Below, piece after piece: positions 47,168 through 57,024 of a stretch of DNA of 64,000 nt. Every line of letters starts with the position of its first letter. The stretch's first letter is position 1. Source of the DNA: Psychrosphaera saromensis (GTDB lineage Bacteria > Pseudomonadota > Gammaproteobacteria > Enterobacterales > Alteromonadaceae); the NCBI RefSeq assembly GCF_002954545.1, contig NZ_MSCH01000003.1, forward strand, positions 124,001 to 188,000. Direction: 5' to 3'. The notes under the pieces were generated by a model, which did not search any database, was not told the DNA's origin, and saw nothing but the letters and a program-made list of their open reading frames with translations. Position numbers and translations under genes: made by a program.

Positions 47168-49051
47168 ATGTACGTGACTCTTGGACAAACAAGCAAATCT
47201 GTTTTTAGTAACTGGTTACGCTTAACTCAGCTGTGTGTTTGCATGATAGTTATTGTGAGCTGTTCTTCTTCTGAGCCATCAAAAGAACCTCGTTCAAAAA
47301 GAACTAAACCTCAGCGACACGATCAACTTAGAGAAGTAAACCCTGTTTACAATAGTGAATATTTCTTAAATCGAGCCGATGAGCTTGGTTTAATTGAAGG
47401 TAGACCTTACCGAATTACGGCTGCAGAACTCGCTATTCAGGAAAACCACAGTATTGGTTACATTAAAAAAATTCTAGTTAACATCGACTTAGATGCACGT
47501 GGCACGTTAGACAACGACATCACTTTAATAAAACTGTTATTACACATAAAAAGTAACCAGGATGCAGAACGATTATTAATACGCTTAAAAAGAGGTGTAT
47601 TACCAATCAACTACCAAGTACCTATGTGGTTATTAACAGCGCAAGTTAGCTCTAACAATAATCAACACGTTAAAACAGTAAGAACTTTATTTAGAGTAAA
47701 AGATCTCTACGCCAAAAGGTTATCCACCTTTGATAAAATATTAGCCAATGAATTGATTTGGAAACATATCGTTCAAGTTCCTGAAGATTCACTAAATACA
47801 TTTGTAAAAGACTTTGGTAGCGAAGCCGCAAGTTGGGTACAGCTAGCTAAAATCGTACGCAACAATATTGGCGCACCAGAGCAATTCCCTATTGAGTTAG
47901 CTCGCTGGCATACCAATTATTCAAGGTTTGATGACTTTGAGTATTTACCTCAACAAATAAAAGACCTGATCTCTGTTGCGCCTTATTCACCAACAAGAAT
48001 AGCTTTATTGTTACCTCTTACAGGCTCTCTTTCGGCTCAAGCACAAGCTATCCGAAACGGCTTTTTAGCTAGCTTAAATTTTGATGACAATGTTGAAGTT
48101 ACAATCTTAGATACTGAAGTTGAGACTTTAGAGAGCATAGAGCAGAAGCTTCTTGCAGAAAGTGTTGGCTTTATTGTTGGTCCATTGAAAAAAGATAAAA
48201 TCACTGAGTTCCAAAAAAGTGAATTATTAGCAAATATTCCAACTCTATATTTAAACTCTATAGAATTAGAACAATACGACAATCCGTCTCAGTTCTACTT
48301 CTCTTTAGCACCTGAAGATGAAATTGATCAAGCGGTAGATTACTTTATCCGTAAAAAAATAGCCTACCCTGCGCTTATTTATGCCGACAATTCATTAGGC
48401 CGACGTTTAGCTGAACAATTTAAGCAACAATGGTTATTCCAAACGGACAAAGAAATAGAAACCATAGCGTTTAAAAACAAGTTAAAACTAGGTGTCGCAG
48501 TTAAGAACTTATTAGACGTAAATTACAGTGAACAACGTGTTAGAGATATGAAACGTTTATTTGGCTCTCATCTAAAAACTGAAAGTCGTAGCCGTAACGA
48601 CATTGATGCTATTTACGTAATTGCTAACTCACAGCAGACACGTTTGATTAAACCGTTTTTTGATACTAATGTAAGTGTGTTTAACAAACTATTACCTATC
48701 TATGCATCTAGTCGTAGTTATTTGATTGGTGAAACTCGTTCACAAAAACGTGATTTAAATGGTTTAACGTTTACTGAGATGCCTTGGTTGGTTAAAGATA
48801 CTAACTTAGAAGCTACCTCTATTTACCGTGAAGTTAGTGAAGATCATACCCAACTTAAAAAGCTATTTGCCTTTGGTTATGATGCTAAATATCTGATCCC
48901 ATTATTAAAACAACTACAAACCTTATCTGGTTTAGAAGTGGCGGGTCTTACTGGTAAATTAAGCTTAAATGATAAAAACACGATTAAACGATATTTAGAT
49001 TGGTCAAGATACCAACAAGGAAAAATCGTTGTTCTTAAGCAACTTAATTAA
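47168..49051 (+). CDS. lpoA: Penicillin-binding protein activator LpoA
   Basis: This 627-residue outer-membrane lipoprotein stimulates PBP1A. The lipoprotein signal ends VIVSC, with Cys32 lipidated. An N-terminal TPR-like helical region (about 60-270) is followed by a periplasmic-binding-protein-like domain (about 275-615, RIALLLPLTGSLSAQAQAIRNGF). AAGGTGG precedes the ATG. It overlaps yraN by 23 bases if yraN uses its TTG start. Confidence 0.92.
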   Translation: MYVTLGQTSKSVFSNWLRLTQLCVCMIVIVSCSSSEPSKEPRSKRTKPQRHDQLREVNPVYNSEYFLNRADELGLIEGRPYRITAAELAIQENHSIGYIKKILVNIDLDARGTLDNDITLIKLLLHIKSNQDAERLLIRLKRGVLPINYQVPMWLLTAQVSSNNNQHVKTVRTLFRVKDLYAKRLSTFDKILANELIWKHIVQVPEDSLNTFVKDFGSEAASWVQLAKIVRNNIGAPEQFPIELARWHTNYSRFDDFEYLPQQIKDLISVAPYSPTRIALLLPLTGSLSAQAQAIRNGFLASLNFDDNVEVTILDTEVETLESIEQKLLAESVGFIVGPLKKDKITEFQKSELLANIPTLYLNSIELEQYDNPSQFYFSLAPEDEIDQAVDYFIRKKIAYPALIYADNSLGRRLAEQFKQQWLFQTDKEIETIAFKNKLKLGVAVKNLLDVNYSEQRVRDMKRLFGSHLKTESRSRNDIDAIYVIANSQQTRLIKPFFDTNVSVFNKLLPIYASSRSYLIGETRSQKRDLNGLTFTEMPWLVKDTNLEATSIYREVSEDHTQLKKLFAFGYDAKYLIPLLKQLQTLSGLEVAGLTGKLSLNDKNTIKRYLDWSRYQQGKIVVLKQLN

Positions 49052-49391
49052 TAAACGTTCTTTAGGTGATATTAAAGAGCAACAAGCCAAAAAATATTTA
49101 CAAGCTCAAGGTTTGACCTTTGTTGAACAAAATTTTAATTGTAAGTTGGGTGAAATCGATCTGATATTTTCAGATCCTGACACTGACATTTTAATATTTG
49201 TTGAAGTTAAGTATCGTTCCAGTAGCAAGTTTGGTGGTGCAGCCGCATCAGTTACACCAACCAAGCAACAAAAAATAAAAAAAGCCGCGCTTTTTTATCT
49301 ATCCCAAAGTAAAATTACTCCATCTATCCGATTTGATGTTGTTGCTTTTGATAATGAGCAAATAAACTGGATTCAATGTGCATTTACATGA
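49029..49391 (+). CDS. yraN: YraN/UPF0102 endonuclease-fold protein
   Basis: This 120-residue protein has GDIKEQQAKKYLQAQGLTFVEQNFNCKLGEIDLIF ... FVEVKYRSSSKFGGAAASVT, the UPF0102 restriction-endonuclease-like fold. The catalytic-type residues are E, D and ExK. No ATG is available; the TTG at 49029 overlaps lpoA, or a later start exists. The stop overlaps the diaA ATG (ATGA). Its cellular role is not established. Confidence 0.9.
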   Translation: MFLSNLINKRSLGDIKEQQAKKYLQAQGLTFVEQNFNCKLGEIDLIFSDPDTDILIFVEVKYRSSSKFGGAAASVTPTKQQKIKKAALFYLSQSKITPSIRFDVVAFDNEQINWIQCAFT

Positions 49392-49975
49392 CTGACAATA
49401 AAATAAAACAGCTATATACAAATAACATACAAAACCTGATGGCGTCGGGCGAACAAAACGCAGACTTTTTAGCGCTTTCAGCTGCATTAATTTCACAGAC
49501 TTTATTATCTGGCAACAAGGTTCTAACTTGCGGTGATACCTTATGCTCTATGATTGCGGATCACTTTGCTGGCATTTTAGTAAACTACTATGAAATTGAG
49601 CGTCCATCTTTACCGGCAATCGCCTTATCCAATACCGCACATACTTGTGCGTTTGAGCCTTTAGATAACAATCACTTAATTGACGTGTACGCTCGTCAAA
49701 TTAGAGCGATGGGCAATGCACAAGACATACTGGTTGTGTTTTCAATAAACAACCGGGAACTTTCCATCAAGTCAGCAATCGAAGCTGCATTAACGAACGA
49801 TATACAAGTCATTGCATTTACGTCCGATGATGGTGGTGAAATTGCAGGACTACTCGGTGAAAACGACATAGAAATTCGTTTACCTACCAACAAACCAAGT
49901 AGAACGTTAGAAATTCAATTATTCACAGTTCATGTATTAAGTGAGTTAATAGATGAAGTTATCTTTTCAATGTGA
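49388..49975 (+). CDS. diaA: DnaA initiator-associating protein DiaA (SIS domain)
   Basis: This 195-residue SIS-domain protein promotes DnaA assembly at oriC. The start at 49388 is chosen by its ATGA overlap with yraN and by the family start. Motifs are GNKVLTCGDTLCSMIADHFAG, ERPSLPAIALSNTAH, YARQIRAMGNAQDILVVFS and DDGGEIAGLL. The next gene, dolP, starts 45 bases later, preserving the E. coli order. Confidence 0.92.
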   Translation: MTDNKIKQLYTNNIQNLMASGEQNADFLALSAALISQTLLSGNKVLTCGDTLCSMIADHFAGILVNYYEIERPSLPAIALSNTAHTCAFEPLDNNHLIDVYARQIRAMGNAQDILVVFSINNRELSIKSAIEAALTNDIQVIAFTSDDGGEIAGLLGENDIEIRLPTNKPSRTLEIQLFTVHVLSELIDEVIFSM

Positions 49976-50020
49976 TCCGTCTTTTTCGATGTAATAAATA
50001 ATAAAAATGAGAAAACCAAT

Positions 50021-50593
50021 ATGACATTTACTAAAAAGCTATTAATTTTGGCACTATCTCTGTCGACCTTACAAGGCTGTACAACACTTTTTGTCGCAGG
50101 AACTGCCGTTACCGCCGTTTCAGCAGCTAATGACCCTCGTACTATCAGCGCCCAAATAGATGACAGCAGCATTGAGCTTAAAGCGAGCTTAGAGCTAATG
50201 AAAGACGACGGCATAAGTAAACATACCCATCTCAATGTTATTAGTTACAACGGTAAAGTATTAGTGGTTGGTCAATCGCCAAATAAATTCTTAATTCATT
50301 CAGCTATTAATATTCTGAGAAATATTGATGGCGTGACAAAAATACATAATCAGATAAAACTAGGTACTCCAGCATCGCTTTCAACTAAAACAGCAGATAC
50401 TTGGATAACCACTAAAGTTAAATCAGAACTACTAACTGATGATGTAGTAAAAGGCCATAGCATCAAAGTGGTAACAGAGAATAATGAAGTCTACTTAATG
50501 GGCTTAGTCAGTAAAGAACAAGCCGCACTTGCCGCTACCATTGCATCAAATGTAAGCGGCGTTACTAAAGTGATCACGGTATTTGAAAATTAG
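50021..50593 (+). CDS. dolP: Dual BON-domain lipoprotein DolP (YraP)
   Basis: This 190-residue outer-membrane lipoprotein has the lipobox TLQGC with Cys20. Two BON domains follow (about 42-105 and 115-188; segments DDGISKHTHLNVISYNGKVLVVGQSP and VKSELLTDDVVKGHSIKVVTENNEVYLMG). DolP supports outer-membrane integrity and BAM complex function at division sites. It is the last gene of the lpoA operon, and a terminator follows. Confidence 0.92.
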   Translation: MTFTKKLLILALSLSTLQGCTTLFVAGTAVTAVSAANDPRTISAQIDDSSIELKASLELMKDDGISKHTHLNVISYNGKVLVVGQSPNKFLIHSAINILRNIDGVTKIHNQIKLGTPASLSTKTADTWITTKVKSELLTDDVVKGHSIKVVTENNEVYLMGLVSKEQAALAATIASNVSGVTKVITVFEN

Positions 50594-50635
50594 GTTCATC
50601 TATAACTGTTATTAAAATCATCCCGCCTTAACCAC

Positions 50636-50667
50636 AAAAAAACGAACAATTAATTGTTCGTTTTTTT
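50636..50667 (+). terminator. Intrinsic terminator after dolP
   Basis: The 20-base perfect palindrome acgaacaattaattgttcgt is flanked by A-run and T-run. The rest of the gap to 50850 is AT-rich with no gene seen. Confidence 0.85.
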
Positions 50668-50850
50668 GTTTTCATTCGGTAATAAATGTACTTAGTACTT
50701 TTATTTTTTATTAATAAACATAAAAAACAGTCTATTTATGTATTTGAGTTAATTAACTTTTATTGGGATTAAGGTAGGAACAATCAAACACTTTATTTCT
50801 AGGTCTTCACATATAACGTTACATACTTCTGGTATATACCAAAAAAACAT

Positions 50851-50876
50851 TAAAAAGGCCGCTATAAGCGGCCTTC
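50851..50876 (-). terminator. Intrinsic terminator after erpA
   Basis: On the minus strand, a 9-bp stem (aaggccgct/agcggcctt) with a 3-base loop is followed by a U-run (tttttaa). Confidence 0.85.
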
Positions 50877-50897
50877 TTTGTAACTATATATGTTTAA

Positions 50898-51272
50898 CTA
50901 AACGCTAAAGCTAGCACCACAACCACAAGTTGTTGTTGCGTTAGGGTTGTTAACAAAAAAGCGTGAGCCTTCTAGCCCTTCAGTGTAGTCAACTACGCCA
51001 CCAACTAGGTATTGTAAGCTCATAGGATCGATAACCATGCTAACGCCTTGTTTTTCAATCGCCATGTCGCCTGGGTTTACGTCTTCATCAAACGTAAATC
51101 CATACTGGAAACCAGAACAACCACCACCGGTTACATAAACTCTAAGTTTTAATGCTGGGTTCTCTTCTTCGTCCACTAATTGTTTAACTTTAGTCGCGGC
51201 GGCATCTGAAAACTGGATTGGCAGCTCAGGAATATCGGCTGATGCTTCAGCTGGAGTAAAAAGTTCAGTCAT
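50898..51272 (-). CDS. erpA: Iron-sulfur cluster insertion protein ErpA
   Basis: This 124-residue A-type carrier protein is for [Fe-S] cluster delivery. The three conserved cysteines are Cys52 in [11 protein letters not shown] and Cys116/Cys118 in TCGCG. The start at 51272 is supported by GAGG nine bases upstream and by the family length (~114-116). A longer frame to 51329 is rejected. It is single-gene, with its own terminator. Confidence 0.95.
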   Translation of the reverse strand: MTELFTPAEASADIPELPIQFSDAAATKVKQLVDEEENPALKLRVYVTGGGCSGFQYGFTFDEDVNPGDMAIEKQGVSMVIDPMSLQYLVGGVVDYTEGLEGSRFFVNNPNATTTCGCGASFSV

Positions 51273-51421
51273 GAAAAAACCTCTAAAATTTGAGGGCAAG
51301 ATTATGTAATACCCGACAGTTTTAGTCAAGTATTCAAATCCAGTAAAATGCCCAACAATAGCAATTAGGTTAATGCATTTAGCACAAACACTAGTGATAT
51401 CAATTTATTAACGAGGAGTAC

Positions 51422-52138
51422 TTATTCCTCTAACTCTGGCCAGTCAAATTTTTGTGTGAACGATTTATATGGCTGCCATTTATTTTTCGGTTGTATTACT
51501 TTAACCGCTAGCTGTTCAGCTATCATCCCTGGTTCTAAATCAAACTCAGCTTCAAAATATTGGAAAAAGTGAAAACTAAACGTAAGATTCTTTTTCGACA
51601 TTTTAGCTAACTTAGCTAAGTCTAACGTGCGCTTTTCATCGTTTTGGCTCACGACCAAATTAACGCGAATGTTGCCTCTGGCATAACGCTTCGCTGAATT
51701 TGTTTGAACTAGTGCAAACCTAAATACATAACGGTTAGCAATATTGGTCGCTTCAACATTAAATTGCTCAACGGAAATACCATCGGCAACTAACTCAGGC
51801 GCTAACACTTTTTGGTAAAAGTTAAGTTCACGTCTAAGGGCAAACGACTCTTCACGGATATCCAATAACTCTTGCTGAATTTGTTCATTGGCTCTTTGTT
51901 CAACTTCAAGCTCAACGGTCAGGTAGTTTATTTGCCTGATTTTTTCATCAAGCTCGCTGTATAGATTGTCTAAACGATAATCTTGGTCTTTTATTTTATT
52001 TTCTTGCCAAATATCACTTTCACCGCCCAAGGAAAACCCAAGGTAACCCACTAGCGATGTGATAATTAAAAGAGCCAACATAAATTTGAATCGGCCTAGC
52101 TTGTATTTCAGGCCATTAAAGCTCCACCAAGGAGTCAT
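51422..52138 (-). CDS. DUF6776-type coiled-coil membrane protein
   Basis: This 238-residue protein has one N-terminal helix (about 20-38, MLALLIITSLVGYLGFSLGG), a long coiled coil (about 50-108, LDEKIRQINYLTVELEVEQRANEQIQQELLDIRE) and a C-terminal beta-rich periplasmic domain (about 125-235). Proteins of this design sit next to erpA in many Alteromonadales and Shewanella genomes and are annotated DUF6776. No function is known to me. It is monocistronic. Confidence 0.7.
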   Translation of the reverse strand: MTPWWSFNGLKYKLGRFKFMLALLIITSLVGYLGFSLGGESDIWQENKIKDQDYRLDNLYSELDEKIRQINYLTVELEVEQRANEQIQQELLDIREESFALRRELNFYQKVLAPELVADGISVEQFNVEATNIANRYVFRFALVQTNSAKRYARGNIRVNLVVSQNDEKRTLDLAKLAKMSKKNLTFSFHFFQYFEAEFDLEPGMIAEQLAVKVIQPKNKWQPYKSFTQKFDWPELEE

Positions 52139-52319
52139 AGATTTTCCTATCGAAAAGATTGCAAATTAACTCGCGTTCAACAACTAAATGACAAACCAGA
52201 TCAGTAATATCAAGCTCGTTATTCAATTGGAATTACACACAGATAATTTTAATTACACTTACTCACTTTATGGTACACTTTTGTCCTATTGATTGACCAC
52301 TACTTATATCGGAATTTTA

Positions 52320-54011
52320 ATGCTCTCTGCTGGCCTTTATGCATTAAGGAAACGACTGGCTATTCCCTACACTAGCTTGCAACTTAGTCTTTTAGGGCTA
52401 ATTGGTGGAATTATAGCTGCATGCTTAATAGTCCTATTCCGATTATCAATAGAATTTATTCAATTATCATTTACCCCTAGCGGTATTTTTGGCGACATCT
52501 CACCTTATATTATTCCGTCCCTTCCTATATTAGCTGCAATTTTAATTGTCATCATTGCGGATTTAACCGGATTTAAAAACTACCGACTCGGCATTCCTTT
52601 TGTATTACACAGAATTAAAGCGCATTACGGCAACATGCCATTTGGTAATGCAATCAATCAATTCTTTGGTGGCATATTAGCCTTAGCGAGCGGATTCTCA
52701 GTTGGTCGTGAAGGACCATCTGTACATATTGGCGCATCTGGTTCTAGTTGGTTAGGTAATTGGTTACGCTTGCCATACAACGCAGTGAGAACGTTAACTG
52801 CATGTGGTATAGCAGCTGGCATTTCAGCGTCGTTTAATACGCCACTGGCTGCGGTTATTTTTGTTATGGAAGTGGTACTAAGAGAATACAAAATCCATAT
52901 CTTTATTCCAGTTATGTTGGCCTCTTCAGCAGGTTCCATCATCACTCAAGCTGTGTTTGGTCAACAAACTGAATTTGCTTATTTAAGTGTATTTAACTTA
53001 CCGGTTAATCATTATCCGTACTTAATTTTATTGGGTATTACCTTAGGTGCGTCGGCCTATGTCTTTAATACTAATTTAATGCGTATGATGCGCACATTCC
53101 GTCATGTGTCTATTTTTCCTCGTTTATTATTTGCAGGTGTTATCACGGCTTTATTTGGTTTTTTTGTACCAGAAGCATTAGGTGATGGAACCAGCGCAAT
53201 AAACGAAGCTATGCTTTCGCCTACCAATACTCAGCTTATTATTATTTTATTATTCTCCAAACTTATCTTAACTTGGGTCGCCCTAGGGTTAGGTATTCCT
53301 GGCGGTATTATTGGCCCAGTATTTGGTCTTGGAGTATTAGTGGGCTTAAGTGTCGCGAATGTGATTATGCTGTTTGATCCGAACATTCAATTTGTCAGTA
53401 CTTTTGGCGTATTAGGTATGGCTGGATTAATGGCGTCTTGTTTACACGCTCCATTAGCTGCACTTGTGGCAGTTATGGAACTAACTCGCTCTGCTGATGC
53501 GGTAACGCCAGCCATCATAGTTATTGCTACGTCTTACATTACCAGTGCTCAAGTATTAAAAAACCGCTCTATTTTCTTACAACAACTTGAGTATCAAAAA
53601 CTCTCATTTCAAACGCCACCGGTTATTGATGTACTGTCAAAAACCGGCGTGTTAGCAGAAATGAAAACCAATATTAGCCTTATAGAATACCGAAGCGAAC
53701 AAGACGTTCGTTTCCATTTGAAACAAGCCAAAGATGATGAAATTGTTGTGGTCTCCATTAAACACGGTTTAGGTACAGATTATTCTTTAGCGGAAACTGA
53801 ACCCACTATTACTGGTGATGCGAGTAAAATCAAATACACCCCACTGCAAACACTTGATACACGTACAACCATGGCTCACGTATACGAAGTGCTAGAAGAT
53901 CAACGAGACGGCGCAGCGTTAATCATGTCTACCGACGGTGATAAAGTCATGGGCATCGTTTTATGGGAACAATTACATACAATTTTAATGAAGAGGTACG
54001 CATTAGCATAA
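52320..54011 (+). CDS. ClC-family chloride channel/antiporter with CBS domains
   Basis: This 563-residue membrane protein starts at the ATG at 52320; a TTG at 52293 is the alternative. It has 10-12 helices and the ClC motifs GREGPSVHIGASG (gating Glu) and GLGIPGGIIGPVFGLG. The usual GSGIP selectivity motif is represented by a diverged RLGIPFVLHRI. After about residue 435 there is a cytosolic CBS region. It shares one base with the hemJ start (TAATG), so HemJ is translationally coupled. Channel versus H+/Cl- exchange is not decided. Confidence 0.88.
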   Translation: MLSAGLYALRKRLAIPYTSLQLSLLGLIGGIIAACLIVLFRLSIEFIQLSFTPSGIFGDISPYIIPSLPILAAILIVIIADLTGFKNYRLGIPFVLHRIKAHYGNMPFGNAINQFFGGILALASGFSVGREGPSVHIGASGSSWLGNWLRLPYNAVRTLTACGIAAGISASFNTPLAAVIFVMEVVLREYKIHIFIPVMLASSAGSIITQAVFGQQTEFAYLSVFNLPVNHYPYLILLGITLGASAYVFNTNLMRMMRTFRHVSIFPRLLFAGVITALFGFFVPEALGDGTSAINEAMLSPTNTQLIIILLFSKLILTWVALGLGIPGGIIGPVFGLGVLVGLSVANVIMLFDPNIQFVSTFGVLGMAGLMASCLHAPLAALVAVMELTRSADAVTPAIIVIATSYITSAQVLKNRSIFLQQLEYQKLSFQTPPVIDVLSKTGVLAEMKTNISLIEYRSEQDVRFHLKQAKDDEIVVVSIKHGLGTDYSLAETEPTITGDASKIKYTPLQTLDTRTTMAHVYEVLEDQRDGAALIMSTDGDKVMGIVLWEQLHTILMKRYALA

Positions 54012-54457
54012 TGACTATTTTATGGTTAAAAGCATTTCATATATTTTTCATGGTGGCCTGGTTTGCAGGTATTTTTTATCTACCAAGGTTATTTGTTTAT
54101 CACTCAGAAAATAACAGTGCGACTAACGCTAACATGCATACGTCAGACACTTTAAAAGTAATGGAAAGACGGTTGTTATTTTTTGTTACTCCTTTTGCCA
54201 TTTTCACTTTAATTTTTGGCACTTTGCTGATCAGCCAATATGGCGCAGCTTGGTTTAAACAGGCTCATTGGTTACACGCCAAATTACTGCTCGTTACCAT
54301 CTTATATTGTTATCACGGTTACTGCTTTAAACTATTAAGTGACTTTAAACACAACCGCAATACAAAGAGCAGCAAGTTCTACAGAATTTTTAATGAAGTA
54401 CCAGTACTAATACTGCTAGCCATTATTTTACTGGCGGTTTTAAAACCAGCGTTTTAG
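54011..54457 (+). CDS. hemJ: Protoporphyrinogen IX oxidase HemJ
   Basis: This 148-residue membrane protein of about four helices has conserved WLKAFHIFFMVAWFAGIFYLPRLFVYH, VMERRLLFFVTPFAIF and HWLHAKLLLVTILYCYHGYC. The invariant His and Lys of HemJ (UPF0093) are present. It catalyses the last oxidation before haem synthesis. The start at 54011 overlaps the ClC stop. hemL lies nearby at 55741, separated by pyrB. Confidence 0.9.
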   Translation: MTILWLKAFHIFFMVAWFAGIFYLPRLFVYHSENNSATNANMHTSDTLKVMERRLLFFVTPFAIFTLIFGTLLISQYGAAWFKQAHWLHAKLLLVTILYCYHGYCFKLLSDFKHNRNTKSSKFYRIFNEVPVLILLAIILLAVLKPAF

Positions 54458-54470
54458 CTGGTAATTACTT

Positions 54471-54518
54471 AAGTATTAAGTTGTGAATTTACCTTCGGTA
54501 ACACGCTTAATACTTTTT
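54471..54518 (+). terminator. Hairpin with U-run in the pyrB leader/hemJ trailer
   Basis: aagtattaag (54471-54480) pairs perfectly with cttaatactt (54506-54515), enclosing an inner ttacc-ttc-ggtaa hairpin, and TTTTT follows. It may end the ClC-hemJ mRNA or take part in control of pyrB. Confidence 0.5.
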
Positions 54519-54523
54519 AGGTA

Positions 54524-54543
54524 ATTACACCAACGGGTGTAAT
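54524..54543 (+). promoter_or_regulatory. Second leader hairpin before pyrB
   Basis: An 8-bp perfect stem attacacc/ggtgtaat with loop AACG. It is followed by cttagctttagcctttt, a broken T-rich tract, 80 bases before the pyrB start. This is possibly an attenuator-like element; I do not see a leader peptide. Confidence 0.4.
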
Positions 54544-54620
54544 CTTAGCTTTAGCCTTTTAATTTGCTCAGCTATAATCGCCCCCACTTATTCTTGTCCT
54601 TTTTAAGCGTGGATCTTTGT

Positions 54621-55625
54621 ATGAATTTTTCTGGTCAACATGTACTTTCAGTTAATCAATTTGAGCGTGACAATTTAGAATACATTTTCAGTATTGCTGA
54701 AAAAATGGAGCCCTACGCTAAACGAAAAGTTCGCACTAATGTGTTGGACGGCGCTATTTTAGGCAACCTATTTTTTGAACCATCAACACGTACTCGTGTT
54801 AGTTTTGGTTGTGCCTTTAACTTGTTAGGTGGTGAAGTTAGAGAAACAACAGGCATGGAAACCTCAGCGTTAGCCAAAGGCGAGTCGTTATACGACACCG
54901 CACGCGTAATAAGCAGCTACAGTGACGTTATCGCTATGCGTCACCCGCAAGCAGGTTCTGTTGCTGAATTTGCAGAAGGTAGCCGAGTTCCCGTTATTAA
55001 CGGTGGCGATGGCGCTAACGAGCATCCAACTCAAGCATTATTAGACCTTTATACTATCCAGTCTGAATTAAAAGCGTTTGACCAAAAAGTAGATGGCATG
55101 CATATCGCTATGGTAGGGGATTTAAAAAATGGCCGTACGGTGCATTCTTTATCTAAATTATTATCTATGTATAAAAATGTGCATTTAAGCTTAATTTCAC
55201 CAACTGAATTAGCTATGCCAGATTACGTGATAGATACCCTTGAAAATGCCGGACACAAGGTAACAATTTCAGACAATATGGAACAAAACTTAAATGCCGA
55301 TATTGTTTACCAAACACGCATTCAAGAAGAACGTTTTGAAAGCCAATTAGAAGCTAATAAATACCGTGGCCAGTTCCGTTTAAACAGCGACATCTACACG
55401 CGCTTTTGTAAGTCTAATACCGTGATTATGCACCCATTACCACGTGACTCTCGTGCCGACGCGAATGAGCTAGACAACGACTTAAATCAAAATCCCAATC
55501 TGGCTATTTTCCGCCAAGCAGATAATGGCGTATTAATTCGCATGGCGCTGTTTGCTATGACATTGGGTGTGGCTGACAAAGTTGATAAATACCAATGTGA
55601 AGTGCCTTTTTACAGCGCAAAATAA
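54621..55625 (+). CDS. pyrB: Aspartate carbamoyltransferase catalytic chain PyrB
   Basis: This 334-residue ATCase makes N-carbamoyl-aspartate for pyrimidine synthesis. Motifs: FFEPSTRTRVSFGCAFNLLGGEV (carbamoyl-phosphate STRTR), SALAKGESLYDT, MRHPQAGS, EHPTQALLDLYT and MHPLPRDSRADANELD. The start at 54621 is aligned with the family (MNFSGQHVLSVNQF); the longer frame is rejected. No pyrI regulatory-chain gene follows, as in the longer ATCases of marine gammaproteobacteria. Confidence 0.93.
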   Translation: MNFSGQHVLSVNQFERDNLEYIFSIAEKMEPYAKRKVRTNVLDGAILGNLFFEPSTRTRVSFGCAFNLLGGEVRETTGMETSALAKGESLYDTARVISSYSDVIAMRHPQAGSVAEFAEGSRVPVINGGDGANEHPTQALLDLYTIQSELKAFDQKVDGMHIAMVGDLKNGRTVHSLSKLLSMYKNVHLSLISPTELAMPDYVIDTLENAGHKVTISDNMEQNLNADIVYQTRIQEERFESQLEANKYRGQFRLNSDIYTRFCKSNTVIMHPLPRDSRADANELDNDLNQNPNLAIFRQADNGVLIRMALFAMTLGVADKVDKYQCEVPFYSAK

Positions 55626-55687
55626 GCAGATAGAAAATACGCCAGTAAAAAATAAATAGATAAGACAGCACAAACAAATTCGTCTAA

Positions 55688-55712
55688 ACCTCAGTCATCG
55701 GCTGAGGTATTT
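55688..55712 (+). terminator. Weak terminator after pyrB
   Basis: acctcag-tcatcgg-ctgaggt, a 7-bp stem followed by atttata. It lies in the 115-base gap before hemL. Confidence 0.5.
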
Positions 55713-55740
55713 ATAACAAACAAATATATTAAGAATCCTT

Positions 55741-57021
55741 ATGAACAAATCTTCAGAGTTATTTGAACAAGCAAAAAAACATATCCCAGGTGGCGTTAAC
55801 TCACCAGTCCGTGCATTTAATGGCGTAGGCGGCACACCTGTGTTTTTCGCTAAAGCAGACGGCGCATGTGTTTACGACGTAGACGGTAAAGAATATATAG
55901 ATTACGTAGGTTCTTGGGGGCCAATGATCTTAGGCCATAATCACCCAGCAATAAAAACAGCAGTACTTAAAGCAGTGGAAAACGGCTTGAGCTTTGGCGC
56001 ACCAACAGAAGTTGAAGTGACAATGGCTGACAAGGTATGTGAATTTTTACCGTCAGTTGAAAAAGTACGTATGGTAAATTCAGGCACTGAAGCCACAATG
56101 ACGGCAATTCGCCTAGCACGTGGTTTTACCGGTCGTGACAAATTACTTAAATTTGAAGGTTGTTACCACGGTCACGCAGACTCGTTATTAGTTAAAGCGG
56201 GTTCTGGTTTATTGACCATGGGCGTACCTAGTTCTCCAGGTATTCCTGCCGATGTTGCAGCGCATACGTTAACGGCAGAATTTAATAACTTAGACTCTGT
56301 ACGTGCGTTATTTGAAGCGCAACCTGATGATATCGCTTGTATTATTGTTGAGCCAGTTGCGGGTAACATGAACTGCATTCCACCAAACGACGGTTTTTTA
56401 CAAGGTCTTAGAGACTTGTGTGATGAATTCAAAGCAGTTTTGATTTTTGATGAAGTGATGACAGGTTTCCGTGTTGCTAAAGGCAGTTGTCAGACTCTGT
56501 ATAACGTTAAGCCAGATTTAACTACACTAGGTAAGATCATTGGCGGCGGCATGCCTGTAGGCGCATTTGGTGGCCGAGCTGACATCATGGGGCATTTAGC
56601 ACCTGACGGCCCTGTGTATCAAGCCGGAACATTATCAGGTAACCCAGTTGCGATGGCAGCAGGTTTAGCGGCATTAGAACAGTTAGAAGCTGACGGTTTC
56701 TACCAAGAGCTAACAGACAAAACCACTTATTTGTTAAATGGCATAAAAGCACAAGCGGCTAAATACAAAGTAGCTATGACCACCTCACAAGTTGGCGGCA
56801 TGTTTGGCTTATTCTTTACTGACAAAGAAAAAGTCCAAAGCTTTGCAGAAGTAATGACCTGTGATGCAGACAAGTTTAAACGCTTCTTCCACCTATGTTT
56901 AGAGCAAGGTATTTACCTAGCACCATCAGCCTTTGAAGCAGGCTTTGTATCAGCCGCCCACAGCTATGAACAACTGGATAAAACCATTGCAGGGATTGGT
57001 AAGGCGTTAGAGCAGCTGTAG
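55741..57021 (+). CDS. hemL: Glutamate-1-semialdehyde 2,1-aminomutase HemL
   Basis: This 426-residue PLP enzyme makes 5-aminolevulinate from glutamate semialdehyde (C5 haem pathway). Motifs are [30 protein letters not shown], the cofactor block [24 protein letters not shown] and the PLP lysine in [18 protein letters not shown], ending [14 protein letters not shown]-like. Its length is as usual. Repeat array C begins three bases after the stop codon. Confidence 0.97.
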   Translation: MNKSSELFEQAKKHIPGGVNSPVRAFNGVGGTPVFFAKADGACVYDVDGKEYIDYVGSWGPMILGHNHPAIKTAVLKAVENGLSFGAPTEVEVTMADKVCEFLPSVEKVRMVNSGTEATMTAIRLARGFTGRDKLLKFEGCYHGHADSLLVKAGSGLLTMGVPSSPGIPADVAAHTLTAEFNNLDSVRALFEAQPDDIACIIVEPVAGNMNCIPPNDGFLQGLRDLCDEFKAVLIFDEVMTGFRVAKGSCQTLYNVKPDLTTLGKIIGGGMPVGAFGGRADIMGHLAPDGPVYQAGTLSGNPVAMAAGLAALEQLEADGFYQELTDKTTYLLNGIKAQAAKYKVAMTTSQVGGMFGLFFTDKEKVQSFAEVMTCDADKFKRFFHLCLEQGIYLAPSAFEAGFVSAAHSYEQLDKTIAGIGKALEQL

Positions 57022-57024
57022 AAA

